In this document: one piece after another, positions 45,083-54,708 of the stretch
How positions within the stretch are numbered: position 1 is the stretch's first letter
Layout of the letters: each line of letters begins with the position of its first letter
From: CAYRJD01 sp965205925
GTDB lineage: Bacteria; Actinomycetota; Acidimicrobiia; Acidimicrobiales; Poriferisodalaceae
Assembly (NCBI GenBank): GCA_965205925.1
Contig: OZ242183.1
Span: 1,674,001 to 1,738,000 of the forward strand
DNA: 64,000 bases
Reading direction: 5' to 3'
The notes under the pieces: model-generated
Seen by the model: the letters and a program-made list of their open reading frames with translations, nothing else
What the model was told of the DNA's origin: nothing
The model's database searches: none
Made by a program: the position numbers and the translations under genes

Positions 45083-46900
45083 ATGAGTTTTGAAAACGAG
45101 CTATCCGATCGCCTACAAGAGGCCGCCGCGGACCTCACGGTTCGCGCGTCCTCGTTGTCGCACATACATAACCGCGCCGAAGAACGACAAAGACGCCGCC
45201 AGCTTGCAACTCGCGCAGGTTCTGCTTTGTCGTTACTGGCTGTGGTGGCAGTTGTTGGTTTGCTGATCGTCCAGCGAGGCAACAACAATCAGACCATTGG
45301 CACCACTGGTGGCACGTTTGTCAGCGGCGAACAAAGCGGATCTTCTGGCGATGGCGACGGTGAGGTTCCGGGTGAGCCAGGCAATGCAGTAGATGAAATT
45401 GACACGTCAACAAGCGGCACCGATGATGCCGTATTGCCGGCTGGCCCGATCATTGCGGGCGCGTATGGGCCAGTCATTCCTCTAATAGTGGAACCCAGCG
45501 GGGTTGAGGAATGGCAACAGGTGCTTCCTCCCATACAAGTAACCCAATCCGGGAGCGGCACGGATAGCAGCAGTGAGACGCTAACTCCGGCCGTAATGCG
45601 TTACGACTTCACGGGCAATGCCATCGTGGTTCGAGCTGGTGCTGATTTGTATGTCGATAGCGGTACAGGTTGGCGACGTTTGTCAATGCCCGAAGAGCTA
45701 GACGTCGTGGCGGTTGACGCTCACGACGAAGCCAGGCTGGTGGTTGCAGGCTCGGTAACAGTCAGCGAATGCGACAGCTATATGGCGGTGGCGACCTTAG
45801 AAAACGACCGCTGGTCGATCAGCCGTGTGCCTTCAACTCTTCCTGCAGGCACACGTTCAGAGCCACTTACTGCTCAGATTCGTACGACGGGAGCTGTAAC
45901 AGTTCTGTCGACCGCTGAGAAGATCAGGTTCGACCCGCTATGTCTGATTCGCTACATAGTCGCCAGTAGCTCGAGCCCAGCTAGCGGCACGCAGGATCCA
46001 GTTGGCGGCTCCGAAAAAGAAAACGAGACCCCACTTGAAGATGTCATTCTTGGTGACGTCACCATAGATGCATGGGACATTAATCTCGCCGGCCCCATCC
46101 AACTCTCGTTAGCTGATGTTGTTGAAGCCAGAGTCACCGACTTGGGGATCAAAACAACCATCTCTTCAGGCGAGGAATTCTTCATCCCCTTGGACAAGCT
46201 GGCAGAGCTACGACCATTTGATGAGCAGTATCAGGCGTTACTGGCATCGGCCAGAGTTACCGACGACTGGCCAACTCCTGTCGACTCAGTAGTTGAGGCA
46301 ATGCTGGACTCCTCCTGGGTTGTGCGAGTGTCGCAATCTTCACCAGACAGATCCTCAGATAACGCCACACCTTTAAACGTGTGGCAGGTCAAGAACCTGC
46401 AGTTCATTCCATGGAGTGAACCAGCGTCATCGATTCCGGTTACGGCCGCTTTGGGAGTGGTCAATGATGAAGTGGTTGCGACCTTTGCAAGCAAGAAAGT
46501 GAGTTTCAGGCCGGCGCTGCAAGAGAACACATCACCATCTTTGCCCGGTGACACCGAAACAAGCGAATCAACAAGCGAAGCCGCACTTGATAAGGACACC
46601 CACTTTTATGCAGCAAGAGATGGATCCGTTACCGCTATGGACCTAAGCACGATTCCTTCGCAAGGTGCGGATCGCACTTTTAGGTATTTGGACGCGCTCC
46701 GCAATAACGGTCAAGAAGTCACGATCGCAATAGACAACGGAGAAACCACCGTGTCCGTGGGCGATCAACAGTGGAAGCTGACGGATCTGTGCGGCTTTGA
46801 TTCGGGCTGGGCCAGGCTAGGTGAGGTCGATGGTGAGTTACGCCTTATCACCACGGTGAACGGTCAACAGCGGCTATATCAACTGACCGGCTCTAACTAA
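45083..46900 (+). CDS. Membrane protein downstream of the sigma factor, candidate anti-sigma factor
   Basis: A 605-residue protein. The N-terminal 45 residues are charged and cytosolic (MSFENELSDRLQEAAADL), followed by one membrane helix (about 49-66) and a long extracellular part that starts with a Gly/Asp-rich linker. The outer part has no domain I recognise; it may fold as beta-propeller-like repeats (YVDSGTGWRRL, FYAARDGSVTAM). The arrangement (sigma gene, 4-nt gap, bitopic protein) is typical of a sigma/anti-sigma pair, but no zinc-type anti-sigma motif (HxxxCxxC) is seen. A 12-bp duplication (46559-46582) encodes TSESTSEA. Confidence 0.75.
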   Translation: MSFENELSDRLQEAAADLTVRASSLSHIHNRAEERQRRRQLATRAGSALSLLAVVAVVGLLIVQRGNNNQTIGTTGGTFVSGEQSGSSGDGDGEVPGEPGNAVDEIDTSTSGTDDAVLPAGPIIAGAYGPVIPLIVEPSGVEEWQQVLPPIQVTQSGSGTDSSSETLTPAVMRYDFTGNAIVVRAGADLYVDSGTGWRRLSMPEELDVVAVDAHDEARLVVAGSVTVSECDSYMAVATLENDRWSISRVPSTLPAGTRSEPLTAQIRTTGAVTVLSTAEKIRFDPLCLIRYIVASSSSPASGTQDPVGGSEKENETPLEDVILGDVTIDAWDINLAGPIQLSLADVVEARVTDLGIKTTISSGEEFFIPLDKLAELRPFDEQYQALLASARVTDDWPTPVDSVVEAMLDSSWVVRVSQSSPDRSSDNATPLNVWQVKNLQFIPWSEPASSIPVTAALGVVNDEVVATFASKKVSFRPALQENTSPSLPGDTETSESTSEAALDKDTHFYAARDGSVTAMDLSTIPSQGADRTFRYLDALRNNGQEVTIAIDNGETTVSVGDQQWKLTDLCGFDSGWARLGEVDGELRLITTVNGQQRLYQLTGSN

Positions 46901-47002
46901 CGGGCACCAGCGACGGCTGGGTGGCAGACTTTGCTGACACTGCGAGTCGCTCACTCCAAGTCGGCTCAAGTCACAGCTCCCTGCGACAGTGTGAGGTATC
47001 CG

Positions 47003-48457
47003 TTGAGCAAAACCCAACGCAACAGTTCAAGCACACACAACGATCCTGGGTTGTGGTCGGCCACACAACAAGCGGCAGCTATTGCAGATCGGCAACTCTC
47101 TAGCCGTGAACTCACTCAGCACCTGATTGGTCGTATCGAACGGCTTGACAACGAAGTAAATGCGGTGGTCACGCGTGATTTTGAAACAGCGCTCGCGGCA
47201 GCTAGTGCAGCAGATGAAGAGTTAGTCGCCACACCGGTTGGTGATGCCCAACAGCTGCGGCGGCTTCACGGAGTGCCAATAACAGTCAAAGATGCTTTGG
47301 CAACCGCAGGTTTGCGATCAACCGGTGGAGCCGTAGAGCTAACAGACCACGTCCCAAAAACTGACGCCTCTGTAGTTGCAACGCTTCGCTCGCACGGAGC
47401 AATAATCCTCGGCAAAACAAACCTTCCTCGCTGGTCGGGTGACAACCAATCGTTTAACAAAATTTTTGGAACTACTAACAATCCCTGGGATCTGTCACGC
47501 GTGCCGGGCGGATCTTCTGGCGGAGCAGCTGCCGCAGTTGCAATGGGGTTCACCAGCTTTGAAATTGGCACCGATATCGGAGGATCAATCAGATTCCCAG
47601 CATCTTTCAATGGTGTATGGGGACACAAACCCAGCTGGGGCATTATTCCCACTCAGGGATACCTAGACCATGCTGCTGCAGGCACAAACGCAGACACAAT
47701 AGAAGCCGACATAAACGTTTTTGGCCCGCTTGCGCGCAGTTGCGACGATCTGGAACTGCTATTGGATTTGCTGGCACGCTCAGAGCCGCCGTGGGTAGCT
47801 CAGCTGCCTGAACCAAGGTTTGCAGCTGATGCTGGCACGAACCTGCGAGTTGCTGCCTGGTTGGACGACGATTTTTGTCCCGTGGATTCTGAAGTGGTGA
47901 AAGTGCTAGAGAGCGCAGTTGCCGCTCTCGAGGGTGCAGGTGTGAGCGTCGACCGCTGCGGTCGTCCTGCGATCGACCCCGCACAAGCTTGGGAACTGGG
48001 ATTGTGGTTAGTTCAAGCAGCCATGACTCCGGGTCGCAAAGACAATGGACCAAGCCATGGTGAGTGGCTGGCAAATCACACCCGGCGCACACAAATCCGT
48101 AACGCATGGGCAGAGTTTTTTGCTAGCTACGACGCAGTGATTATGCCGGTGATATTTGTGCCTCCATACGAGCATTCTCAGACCTTTCCCGTCAGCGAGC
48201 GCAAACTGATGTGTAACGGCACTGAGCGTCCATATGCAGAGATGACATGCTGGACAATCTTGACCGGGATGGCGTATCTGCCGGCCACGGTTGCTCCGCT
48301 AGGACTCACCGCAACCGACAAGCTGCCAACTGGTTGCCAGGTAGTGGGTGCTTACGGCGCCGACCGGACCACTTTGGCAGTAGCACGGTTGTTGTCAGAA
48401 GCTGTTGGTGAAGCGACAAACGCTGGCTACACGCCTCCTCCGCTGGCGATTAGCTAG
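47003..48457 (+). CDS. Amidase (amidase signature family)
   Basis: A 484-residue amidase from the TTG at 47003, which has GAGG 6 nt upstream; the frame reaches back to a TTG at 46931 without a ribosome-binding site. The Ser-cisSer-Lys triad is complete: Lys in GVPITVKDALATAG (about 96), cis-Ser and nucleophile in PGGSSGGAAAAVA and IGTDIGGSIRFPASFNGVWG. Length and end suggest a general acylamidase rather than GatA (no GatB/C genes nearby). The substrate is unknown. It converges with pyrF. Confidence 0.93.
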   Translation: MSKTQRNSSSTHNDPGLWSATQQAAAIADRQLSSRELTQHLIGRIERLDNEVNAVVTRDFETALAAASAADEELVATPVGDAQQLRRLHGVPITVKDALATAGLRSTGGAVELTDHVPKTDASVVATLRSHGAIILGKTNLPRWSGDNQSFNKIFGTTNNPWDLSRVPGGSSGGAAAAVAMGFTSFEIGTDIGGSIRFPASFNGVWGHKPSWGIIPTQGYLDHAAAGTNADTIEADINVFGPLARSCDDLELLLDLLARSEPPWVAQLPEPRFAADAGTNLRVAAWLDDDFCPVDSEVVKVLESAVAALEGAGVSVDRCGRPAIDPAQAWELGLWLVQAAMTPGRKDNGPSHGEWLANHTRRTQIRNAWAEFFASYDAVIMPVIFVPPYEHSQTFPVSERKLMCNGTERPYAEMTCWTILTGMAYLPATVAPLGLTATDKLPTGCQVVGAYGADRTTLAVARLLSEAVGEATNAGYTPPPLAIS

Positions 48458-48463
48458 CACCAG

Positions 48464-49222
48464 TTAGTTCTGTCCGGCAGCTATAGCACTCTTAACCTCA
48501 GCAGAGATTGAGGCCGCAGCACTGGCAGGATCTGGCGAAGCCGTCACTGCGCGACCAATCACTAACAGATCGGCTCCGGTTGTGATGGCTTCGCTGGGAG
48601 TGGTTACGCGAGCTTGATCGTGGAGCGCAGCGCCGGCTTGACGAACCCCTGGCACGACCTTCAACAAACGAGATGATTTAGCAACAGCGACGCCGTCAAC
48701 GGTGCCAATATCTGCAGCGGCGCACACCACACCTGCACATCCGCTCGTCCAAGCTAGGTAGGCGCGTTTAGTTAGCAGGTTTTGCAGCTCGCTGGTGTCG
48801 GCTAGCCCAGTGGAGGTGAGCCCAGTGGAAGTAAGCACAGTGACCGCTAAAGCAGCGGGCATGTCGGTTCCGCTCTCGGATGCTCCGGCTCGCAGCCCTT
48901 CAACGCCTGCTTTTAACATCTGTTCTCCGCCCGCTGCATGCAAAGTCGCGTAGGAAACTCCGAGTCGTCCTAGCTGAGCAGCCGCGCGATGCACCGTTGT
49001 GGGAATATCGTGCAGCTTGAGGTCAACAAACGTCTTAAAACCTGCATCACGCAATTTGATAGCAACCTCTGGGCCTGCGGCTGCAAACAATTCCAGACCA
49101 ACCTTGGCGACTGAAAAAAACTCAGATAGATCCTTAGCTAGTGCTAGTGCTTCTTGCGGATTGGAAATGTCAAGCGCAAGTGCCATTGCATCGCGGGCGG
49201 TTGACTCGTTAGTCGTGCTCAT
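48464..49222 (-). CDS. pyrF: Orotidine 5'-phosphate decarboxylase
   Basis: A 252-residue OMP decarboxylase, the last step to UMP. The active-site residues are visible: Lys40 in FSVAKVGLELF and the D67-x-K69-x-x-D72 set in FVDLKLHDIP; the phosphate-binding VVPGVRQAG lies in the second half. The segment LTSTGLTSTGLADTS is encoded by a 15-bp tandem duplication (48804-48833). It is the last gene of the pyr operon, 22 nt after pyrD. This is the short bacterial form, not the larger mycobacterial group 2 form. Confidence 0.96.
   Translation of the reverse strand: MSTTNESTARDAMALALDISNPQEALALAKDLSEFFSVAKVGLELFAAAGPEVAIKLRDAGFKTFVDLKLHDIPTTVHRAAAQLGRLGVSYATLHAAGGEQMLKAGVEGLRAGASESGTDMPAALAVTVLTSTGLTSTGLADTSELQNLLTKRAYLAWTSGCAGVVCAAADIGTVDGVAVAKSSRLLKVVPGVRQAGAALHDQARVTTPSEAITTGADLLVIGRAVTASPDPASAAASISAEVKSAIAAGQN
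48804..48833. repeat. 15-bp tandem duplication in pyrF
   Basis: AGCCCAGTGGAGGTG and AGCCCAGTGGAAGTA follow each other, encoding LTSTG twice on the minus strand, in a surface loop of PyrF that is not part of the active site. Confidence 0.8.
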
Positions 49223-49244
49223 ACTCTGCTTTTAGTCGCTGTTT

Positions 49245-50240
49245 TCAGGTCGCTTCAGCTTGTTCGTGCGCTCTAGCGGTCAACTGGCTTACAGCGTGGA
49301 TGTTTCGTTGCGTACACCAGCTTGCTAAGTCTTTAGCGATGTGCTGAGGAGCACGCGGGTCGGCAAAAGTTGCCGTTCCAACCTGCACCGCACTGGCACC
49401 AGCAGATAGATATTCAACGACATGAGAGGCGTTAGATATTCCTCCCACTCCGATGATTGGTACAGAGCCCAGGGCCGCTCGCACGTCATAAACCGCTCGT
49501 AAGGCCACCGGTCTGATTGCCAGTCCTGACAACCCGCCAGCAATGTTGCCGAGCATCGGCTTGCCGTGTTCTGGGTCGATCGCTATCGCCATCAAAGTGT
49601 TGGTCAGCGTGACCGCTGACGCACCGGCATCTAAAGCGCTGCGAGCTATAGCAACGATGTCCGTGGCGTTAGGGCTTAGCTTGGCCCATACCGCTGGGCT
49701 AGTTGCATCGGTGTTCGCTAGTCCTTCGACCACTGCACTGATCGCGCTGGCTGTGGCTGACTGGCTATGCGCGAACATCTCATTAGACGATTCAAGGTTG
49801 GGGCAGCTGATGTTTACTTCGACCGCAATAATGTCCGCCCCCACCAGCTCGGACGCCGCCACTTTGTAATCGTTGATCGTGCGTCCCCAAATGCTGGCAA
49901 CCACGCTGGCACCGGTCTTAGCAAGCTGGGGCAGGTAATGCTCACGCCAGGCACTTACACCAGGGTTTTGCAATCCAACCGAATTGAGCATGCCCGCCTC
50001 GGTTGGAAGAACTCTCGGCGGCGGGTTGCCATTCCATGCAAAAGGTGACAAAGACTTCGTAACAACCGCACCCAAGCCGGTTAGATCCATGTAACCACTC
50101 ATCTCATCGGAGTAGCCAGCAGTACCTGAGGCGGTCATAACCGGGTTACGCAAGGTAATGCTGCCAATCTGCACTGTCATATCTAGACCAGGCATATCTA
50201 GGTTGGGCATGTCTTGGCCTGGATTATTGGGCGCCATCAT
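49245..50240 (-). CDS. pyrD: Dihydroorotate dehydrogenase, class 1 (1B-like)
   Basis: A 331-residue FMN enzyme oxidising dihydroorotate to orotate. The catalytic base is Cys146 in [11 protein letters not shown], which marks class 1 (class 2 uses Ser); [13 protein letters not shown] near 82-94 and [26 protein letters not shown] are typical of 1B. Class 1B enzymes normally need the PyrK electron-transfer subunit, and no pyrK is found next to it. The N-terminus ([15 protein letters not shown]) comes from three 15-bp repeats (50178-50222). It overlaps carB by 17 nt. Confidence 0.95.
   Translation of the reverse strand: MMAPNNPGQDMPNLDMPGLDMTVQIGSITLRNPVMTASGTAGYSDEMSGYMDLTGLGAVVTKSLSPFAWNGNPPPRVLPTEAGMLNSVGLQNPGVSAWREHYLPQLAKTGASVVASIWGRTINDYKVAASELVGADIIAVEVNISCPNLESSNEMFAHSQSATASAISAVVEGLANTDATSPAVWAKLSPNATDIVAIARSALDAGASAVTLTNTLMAIAIDPEHGKPMLGNIAGGLSGLAIRPVALRAVYDVRAALGSVPIIGVGGISNASHVVEYLSAGASAVQVGTATFADPRAPQHIAKDLASWCTQRNIHAVSQLTARAHEQAEAT
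50178..50222. repeat. Three 15-bp repeats at the pyrD N-terminus
   Basis: CATATCTAGACCAGG, CATATCTAGGTTGGG and CATGTCTTGGCCTGG stand in a row and encode the pentapeptides PGLDM, PNLDM and PGQDM at the start of PyrD, before the conserved core. A start at a later Met would skip them. Confidence 0.8.
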
Positions 50241-53200
50241 TCGCAGCCAGGTAGTGCTGCAACGGTCGCACCTGCAGTGGTTGGTTGCTGTGCAGAGACA
50301 TTCCTAAGGCTGCTGCGCGCGCGGCGGCCAATGTTGTCAAGGTAGGAACACCGTGTAGTAGTGCCGCGCTGCGAATTCGTTTCCCGTCAGCTCGAGAACC
50401 CTGACCAGCTGGCGTGTTCACCACTAACTGCACCTGACCGGTTGCTAGTAACTGCACGGCGTCAACTCCGGCGCTGACCTTTCCGTCTGGGGTCAGCTTT
50501 GCCACCACTTCCGCTACATCTATGCCGGCTCGGCTAAAGCACTCAGCTGTGCCAGCTGTAGCAACAATTTCAAAGCCCAGTTTGCGCAAAGTTTTCGCCA
50601 CCTCTATCGCGCCGGCTTTGTCCTGCTCAGCTAGCGACATAAACACGGTGCCCTCCTTGGGTAGCGCATCACCAGCAGCTAGCTGACTCTTTAGAAACGC
50701 CAACCCGAAATTGGCATCAATGCCCATCACTTCACCAGTTGATCTCATCTCAGGGCCTAACACGGTGTCAACCATCGGGAAACGGTCAAACGGCAGGACG
50801 GCTTCTTTTACCGCCACGTAACCACCGTCTACCGCCTCGGTAAGAGTGCCGTTGGCTCGTAGTTGCTCCAAGGTTTCACCTGCCATCACACGCGAAGCCA
50901 CCTTCACCAGCTGAACCCCCGTTGCCTTAGCCACAAACGGCACTGTGCGAGACGCACGCGGATTGGCTTCGAGCACAAACACCGTTTCGTCTTTGACCGC
51001 GAACTGAACGTTCAACAGTCCAACTACCTCTAATGCTTCAGCTAGTCGGTGCGTGTAATCGATAATCGTTTCATATGCATGCTCGCTGAGATTTGGTGGA
51101 GGAATAGCGCATGCGCTATCACCAGAGTGCACTCCCGCTTGTTCGACGTGTTCCATGATTCCGCCTAGCACCCACTCGCCGGTGTGATCACGCAAGGAAT
51201 CCACATCCACTTCGGTGGCATCCTCTAAGAAACGATCCACAAGCACCGGTCGTTCAGCGCTTAAACCACCCTCACGACCGAGTGCGGCAAAGGTCAGCAG
51301 CTCGTTCATGGCGACTGTCAGCTCGTTTTCATCGTAGACAATGGTCATAGCTCGTCCGCCTAACACGTAGCTGGGTCGCACTAGCACCGGATAGCCGACC
51401 GTTTCGCACACCGCTAAGGCAGTGGTGGTGTCGGTGGCAGTGCCGCCGGGGGGTTGCGGTATCGCAAGTTCGTTACATAGTGCGTTCCAGCGCTCACGAT
51501 CTTCAGCCAAGTCGATGGAACCTGGTGCGGTACCACAGATCAGTTCAGGATCAAGACTGGCGGCCAGCTTCAGCGGGGTTTGACCACCCAGGCTGACGAT
51601 TACGCCGACCGGTTGTTCAGCATCAATGACATTTTGTACGTCTTCGGCGGTGAGCGGCTCAAAATAGAGGCGGTCGGAGGTGTCGTAATCGGTGGAGACG
51701 GTCTCTGGGTTGCAGTTGATCATGACCGTTTCAAAGCCAGCATCCGACAGCGCGAAGCTGGCATGAACGCAGCAGTAGTCAAACTCGATGCCTTGTCCGA
51801 TGCGGTTAGGCCCGGATCCTAGGATGACGATGCGAGGACGCTCGGAGGCGGTGATTTCGTCTTCATCTTCGTAGGTGGAGTAGTGGTAAGGCGTGGAGGC
51901 ATCAAACTCGGCTGCACAGGTGTCAACCGTTTTGAAGGTGGGCTTTATGCCCGCTGTTAGGCGAGCGGTGCGAACTTTGGTGGTGGTTGTATGCCAGAGA
52001 TAGGCCAGCTGCTCGTCGGAAAAGCCAAGTCGCTTAGCACGCAGCCATTGTTGTTTAGATAACCGTGGCGGGTTTTGGCCGTCTAACGACAGGCCTTGCT
52101 CTAACTCCAATCGCTCCTCCACGATTAGCAGCATCTGGTCTATGAACCACGGATCAATATTGGTTGCCTCGCAAATCTGCGTTGGGTCAACTTCTCTGCG
52201 TAGCAGTTCACCTATCTGAAACAACCGCTCGGGTGTCGGACTGACAACGGCAGTTAAGAGGTCTTCACTGTTGGTTTGCGCATATTGCTGTTCGCCTGCA
52301 TCTGCGTTCAGCCCGCTGCGTCCTTGCTCTAATGAACGCAAAGCCTTTTGGAGGCTTTCGGGGAATGTGCGCCCGATCGCCATTACTTCACCCACCGATT
52401 GCATCTGGGGTCCGAGCACCGGCGATGTGTCTGGCAGTTTCTCAAACGCCCAGCGCGGAATTTTTGTTACCACATAATCAATCGTCGGCTCGAAACTGGC
52501 GGGTGTTTCTTGCGTGATGTCGTTGCGAATCTCGTTCAACGTGTAGCCCACAGCCAGCAAGGCAGCGATCTTTGCAATCGGAAATCCTGTGGCTTTAGAT
52601 GCCAGCGCTGAACTGCGGCTAACTCGAGGATTCATCTCAATAACGATCTGCTCACCGGTGGTTGGGTTGACCGCAAATTGCACGTTGGAGCCGCCAGTCT
52701 CAACTCCGATGCGGCGCATGCATGCAAAAGCCGTGTCGCGCATCTGTTGATATTCAACATCGCTCAGCGTTTGTGTCGGTGCGACGGTGATCGAGTCGCC
52801 GGTGTGCACACCCATTGCATCCACGTTTTCGATCGCACAGATCACTACGCAGTTGTCAGCGCGGTCGCGCATTACCTCTAACTCGAACTCTTTCCAGCCC
52901 TTGATTGATTGCTCTATAAGAATTTCAGAAATAGGGCTTGCTGCAAGACCTGCGACGGCAACCTCGTTGAACTGTTCGAGCGTTTCAGCAAACGCCGCTC
53001 CTTTGCCACCCAAGATGTAGGCGGGACGGATGATTACCGGTAGTCCGATCTCTTCGAGTACCGCCTGAGATTCTTCAAGCGAGTGAGCAACGACCGAGCG
53101 GGCACATTTAATCCCGATTTCCTCCATTGCTTCACGGAACAGGCCGCGATCTTCGGCAGTAGCTATTGCCGGCTCGCTGGCGCCAATCAGCTCCACGTCA

Positions 53201-53532
53201 TATTTATTGAGCACACCTGATTGACTTAGCTCGGTAGCCAGATTGAGTGCGGTTTGTCCACCCAGGGTGGGCAGCAAGGCGTCAGGTCGCTCGGTCGCGA
53301 TGATGGCCTCCAGGACCGCAGCGTCAAGCGGTTCTATGTAGGTGGCATCTGCAAAATCCGGGTCTGTCATGATCGTGGCCGGATTGGAGTTGGCCAAAAT
53401 GATGCGATAGCCCTCCTTGTTCAGCACGCGGCAGGCTTGCGTGCCCGAATAGTCAAACTCGCAGGCCTGGCCGATGACAATGGGGCCTGAGCCGATGATC
53501 AAGATGCTGGCAATGTCTGTACGGCGAGGCAT
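50224..53532 (-). CDS. carB: Carbamoyl-phosphate synthase large subunit
   Basis: A 1102-residue CarB, full length, with two homologous ATP-grasp halves. The first shows [21 protein letters not shown] and [12 protein letters not shown]; the second [22 protein letters not shown] and [13 protein letters not shown]; the C-terminal allosteric MGS-like domain follows ([20 protein letters not shown]). It makes carbamoyl phosphate with CarA for pyrimidines and arginine. It is separated by 0 nt from carA (53533) and overlaps pyrD by 17 nt. Confidence 0.98.
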   Translation of the reverse strand: MPRRTDIASILIIGSGPIVIGQACEFDYSGTQACRVLNKEGYRIILANSNPATIMTDPDFADATYIEPLDAAVLEAIIATERPDALLPTLGGQTALNLATELSQSGVLNKYDVELIGASEPAIATAEDRGLFREAMEEIGIKCARSVVAHSLEESQAVLEEIGLPVIIRPAYILGGKGAAFAETLEQFNEVAVAGLAASPISEILIEQSIKGWKEFELEVMRDRADNCVVICAIENVDAMGVHTGDSITVAPTQTLSDVEYQQMRDTAFACMRRIGVETGGSNVQFAVNPTTGEQIVIEMNPRVSRSSALASKATGFPIAKIAALLAVGYTLNEIRNDITQETPASFEPTIDYVVTKIPRWAFEKLPDTSPVLGPQMQSVGEVMAIGRTFPESLQKALRSLEQGRSGLNADAGEQQYAQTNSEDLLTAVVSPTPERLFQIGELLRREVDPTQICEATNIDPWFIDQMLLIVEERLELEQGLSLDGQNPPRLSKQQWLRAKRLGFSDEQLAYLWHTTTTKVRTARLTAGIKPTFKTVDTCAAEFDASTPYHYSTYEDEDEITASERPRIVILGSGPNRIGQGIEFDYCCVHASFALSDAGFETVMINCNPETVSTDYDTSDRLYFEPLTAEDVQNVIDAEQPVGVIVSLGGQTPLKLAASLDPELICGTAPGSIDLAEDRERWNALCNELAIPQPPGGTATDTTTALAVCETVGYPVLVRPSYVLGGRAMTIVYDENELTVAMNELLTFAALGREGGLSAERPVLVDRFLEDATEVDVDSLRDHTGEWVLGGIMEHVEQAGVHSGDSACAIPPPNLSEHAYETIIDYTHRLAEALEVVGLLNVQFAVKDETVFVLEANPRASRTVPFVAKATGVQLVKVASRVMAGETLEQLRANGTLTEAVDGGYVAVKEAVLPFDRFPMVDTVLGPEMRSTGEVMGIDANFGLAFLKSQLAAGDALPKEGTVFMSLAEQDKAGAIEVAKTLRKLGFEIVATAGTAECFSRAGIDVAEVVAKLTPDGKVSAGVDAVQLLATGQVQLVVNTPAGQGSRADGKRIRSAALLHGVPTLTTLAAARAAALGMSLHSNQPLQVRPLQHYLAANDGAQ

Positions 53533-54708
53533 TTAGACCGGCTTTGCTCTAGAAGTTGACGAGCCATGCGTCTTGCGCATCAGCTTGTCAAAGTGCGCAA
53601 AGAGATAGCGAGCATCGTGCGGGCCGGGGCTTGCCTCCGGGTGGTATTGCACACCGAAGGCAGGCAACTCGTTGTGCTCGAATCCTTCCAGTGTTTCATC
53701 GTTGAGGCAGACATGAGTTTGCGTTACGTCCGGAATCGAATCGGCCGCAATAGCGAAGTTGTGATTTTGGCTGGTTATTTCCACAACTGCGGTTGCTTTG
53801 TTGAGTACCGGGACGTTGCCACCGTGATGGCCGAACTTCATCTTGTATGAGCGTCCACCCAACGCCAGCGCCATTACTTGCATACCAAGACAAATGCCAA
53901 ACGTTGGAACTTTGTCAAGCAGTTTTGGCAGCTCATTTAATAGCGGAAGAACAAGCTCCGGGTCGCCAGGGCCGTTTGACAAAAACACTCCGTGCGGCTC
54001 ACGCTCTAACACCTGCTCGGCACTGGTATCAGCGGGTACTACCTCCACTTCTGCTATCGAACCCAGCTGAGACACAATGGCGGCTTTGATACCGAGGTCG
54101 TACGCCACTACTTTCCAGCCATCCTTGCCACTGGGCTTGGTGAACTTATAAGGGGCGGGTGTCGTTACCTGGCTAACTAGATCAACGCCCGCTGTTCCCG
54201 GCTCGGCTTGGGCGGCTGCTTTAAGTGCAGCGAAGTCGATGGAGCCTTGCGTTGCACCGAAGGCGCCTGGCATAGATCCATGTTCTCTGGTGTGACGAGT
54301 AAGCCTGCGTGTGTCGATGCCAGCGATGATGGGAACGCTGGCGCTGGTCAGGTAATCGTGCAGGTCATCTTCAGCTCGCCAACTTGAATAGCGTCGCGCG
54401 AGATCACGCACGATCACTCCTCGGCAGTGCGGCCTGACGGATTCATTGTCAGCGGCAGCAACTCCATAGTTGCCGATGTGTGGATAGGTAAAGGTGATGA
54501 TTTGTCCGGCGTAAGACGGGTCAGAGATGACCTCTTGATAGCCGTACATGCTGGTATTGAATACAACCTCTCCGGCTGCTATTGCGGTTTCGGCAGTACC
54601 GGTCGCAGCACCACTTACCTCGCCCTCAAACACGCTGCCGTCGGCTAGCACGAGAGCACCTGGCGAGATGTTGCGTGAGATGCGGCCGGTGTTGCTAGGG
54701 CTAGGCAT
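53533..54708 (-). CDS. carA: Carbamoyl-phosphate synthase small subunit
   Basis: A 391-residue glutaminase subunit. The N-terminal CPSase small domain begins ALVLADGSVFEGEVSG and has FNTSMYGYQEVISDPSYAGQIITFTYP; the C-terminal class I amidotransferase has the nucleophile Cys in FGICLGMQVMALALGG (about 272) and the His-Glu pair in VQYHPEASPGPHD. It feeds ammonia to CarB. The start overlaps the pyrC-like gene by 8 nt; order pyrR-pyrB-pyrC-carA-carB as in mycobacteria. Confidence 0.97.
   Translation of the reverse strand: MPSPSNTGRISRNISPGALVLADGSVFEGEVSGAATGTAETAIAAGEVVFNTSMYGYQEVISDPSYAGQIITFTYPHIGNYGVAAADNESVRPHCRGVIVRDLARRYSSWRAEDDLHDYLTSASVPIIAGIDTRRLTRHTREHGSMPGAFGATQGSIDFAALKAAAQAEPGTAGVDLVSQVTTPAPYKFTKPSGKDGWKVVAYDLGIKAAIVSQLGSIAEVEVVPADTSAEQVLEREPHGVFLSNGPGDPELVLPLLNELPKLLDKVPTFGICLGMQVMALALGGRSYKMKFGHHGGNVPVLNKATAVVEITSQNHNFAIAADSIPDVTQTHVCLNDETLEGFEHNELPAFGVQYHPEASPGPHDARYLFAHFDKLMRKTHGSSTSRAKPV

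Noticed and set aside
46931..47002. Upstream extension of the amidase
   Set aside because: The TTG at 46931 lacks a ribosome-binding site and adds residues outside the family; the TTG at 47003 has GAGG at a good distance.
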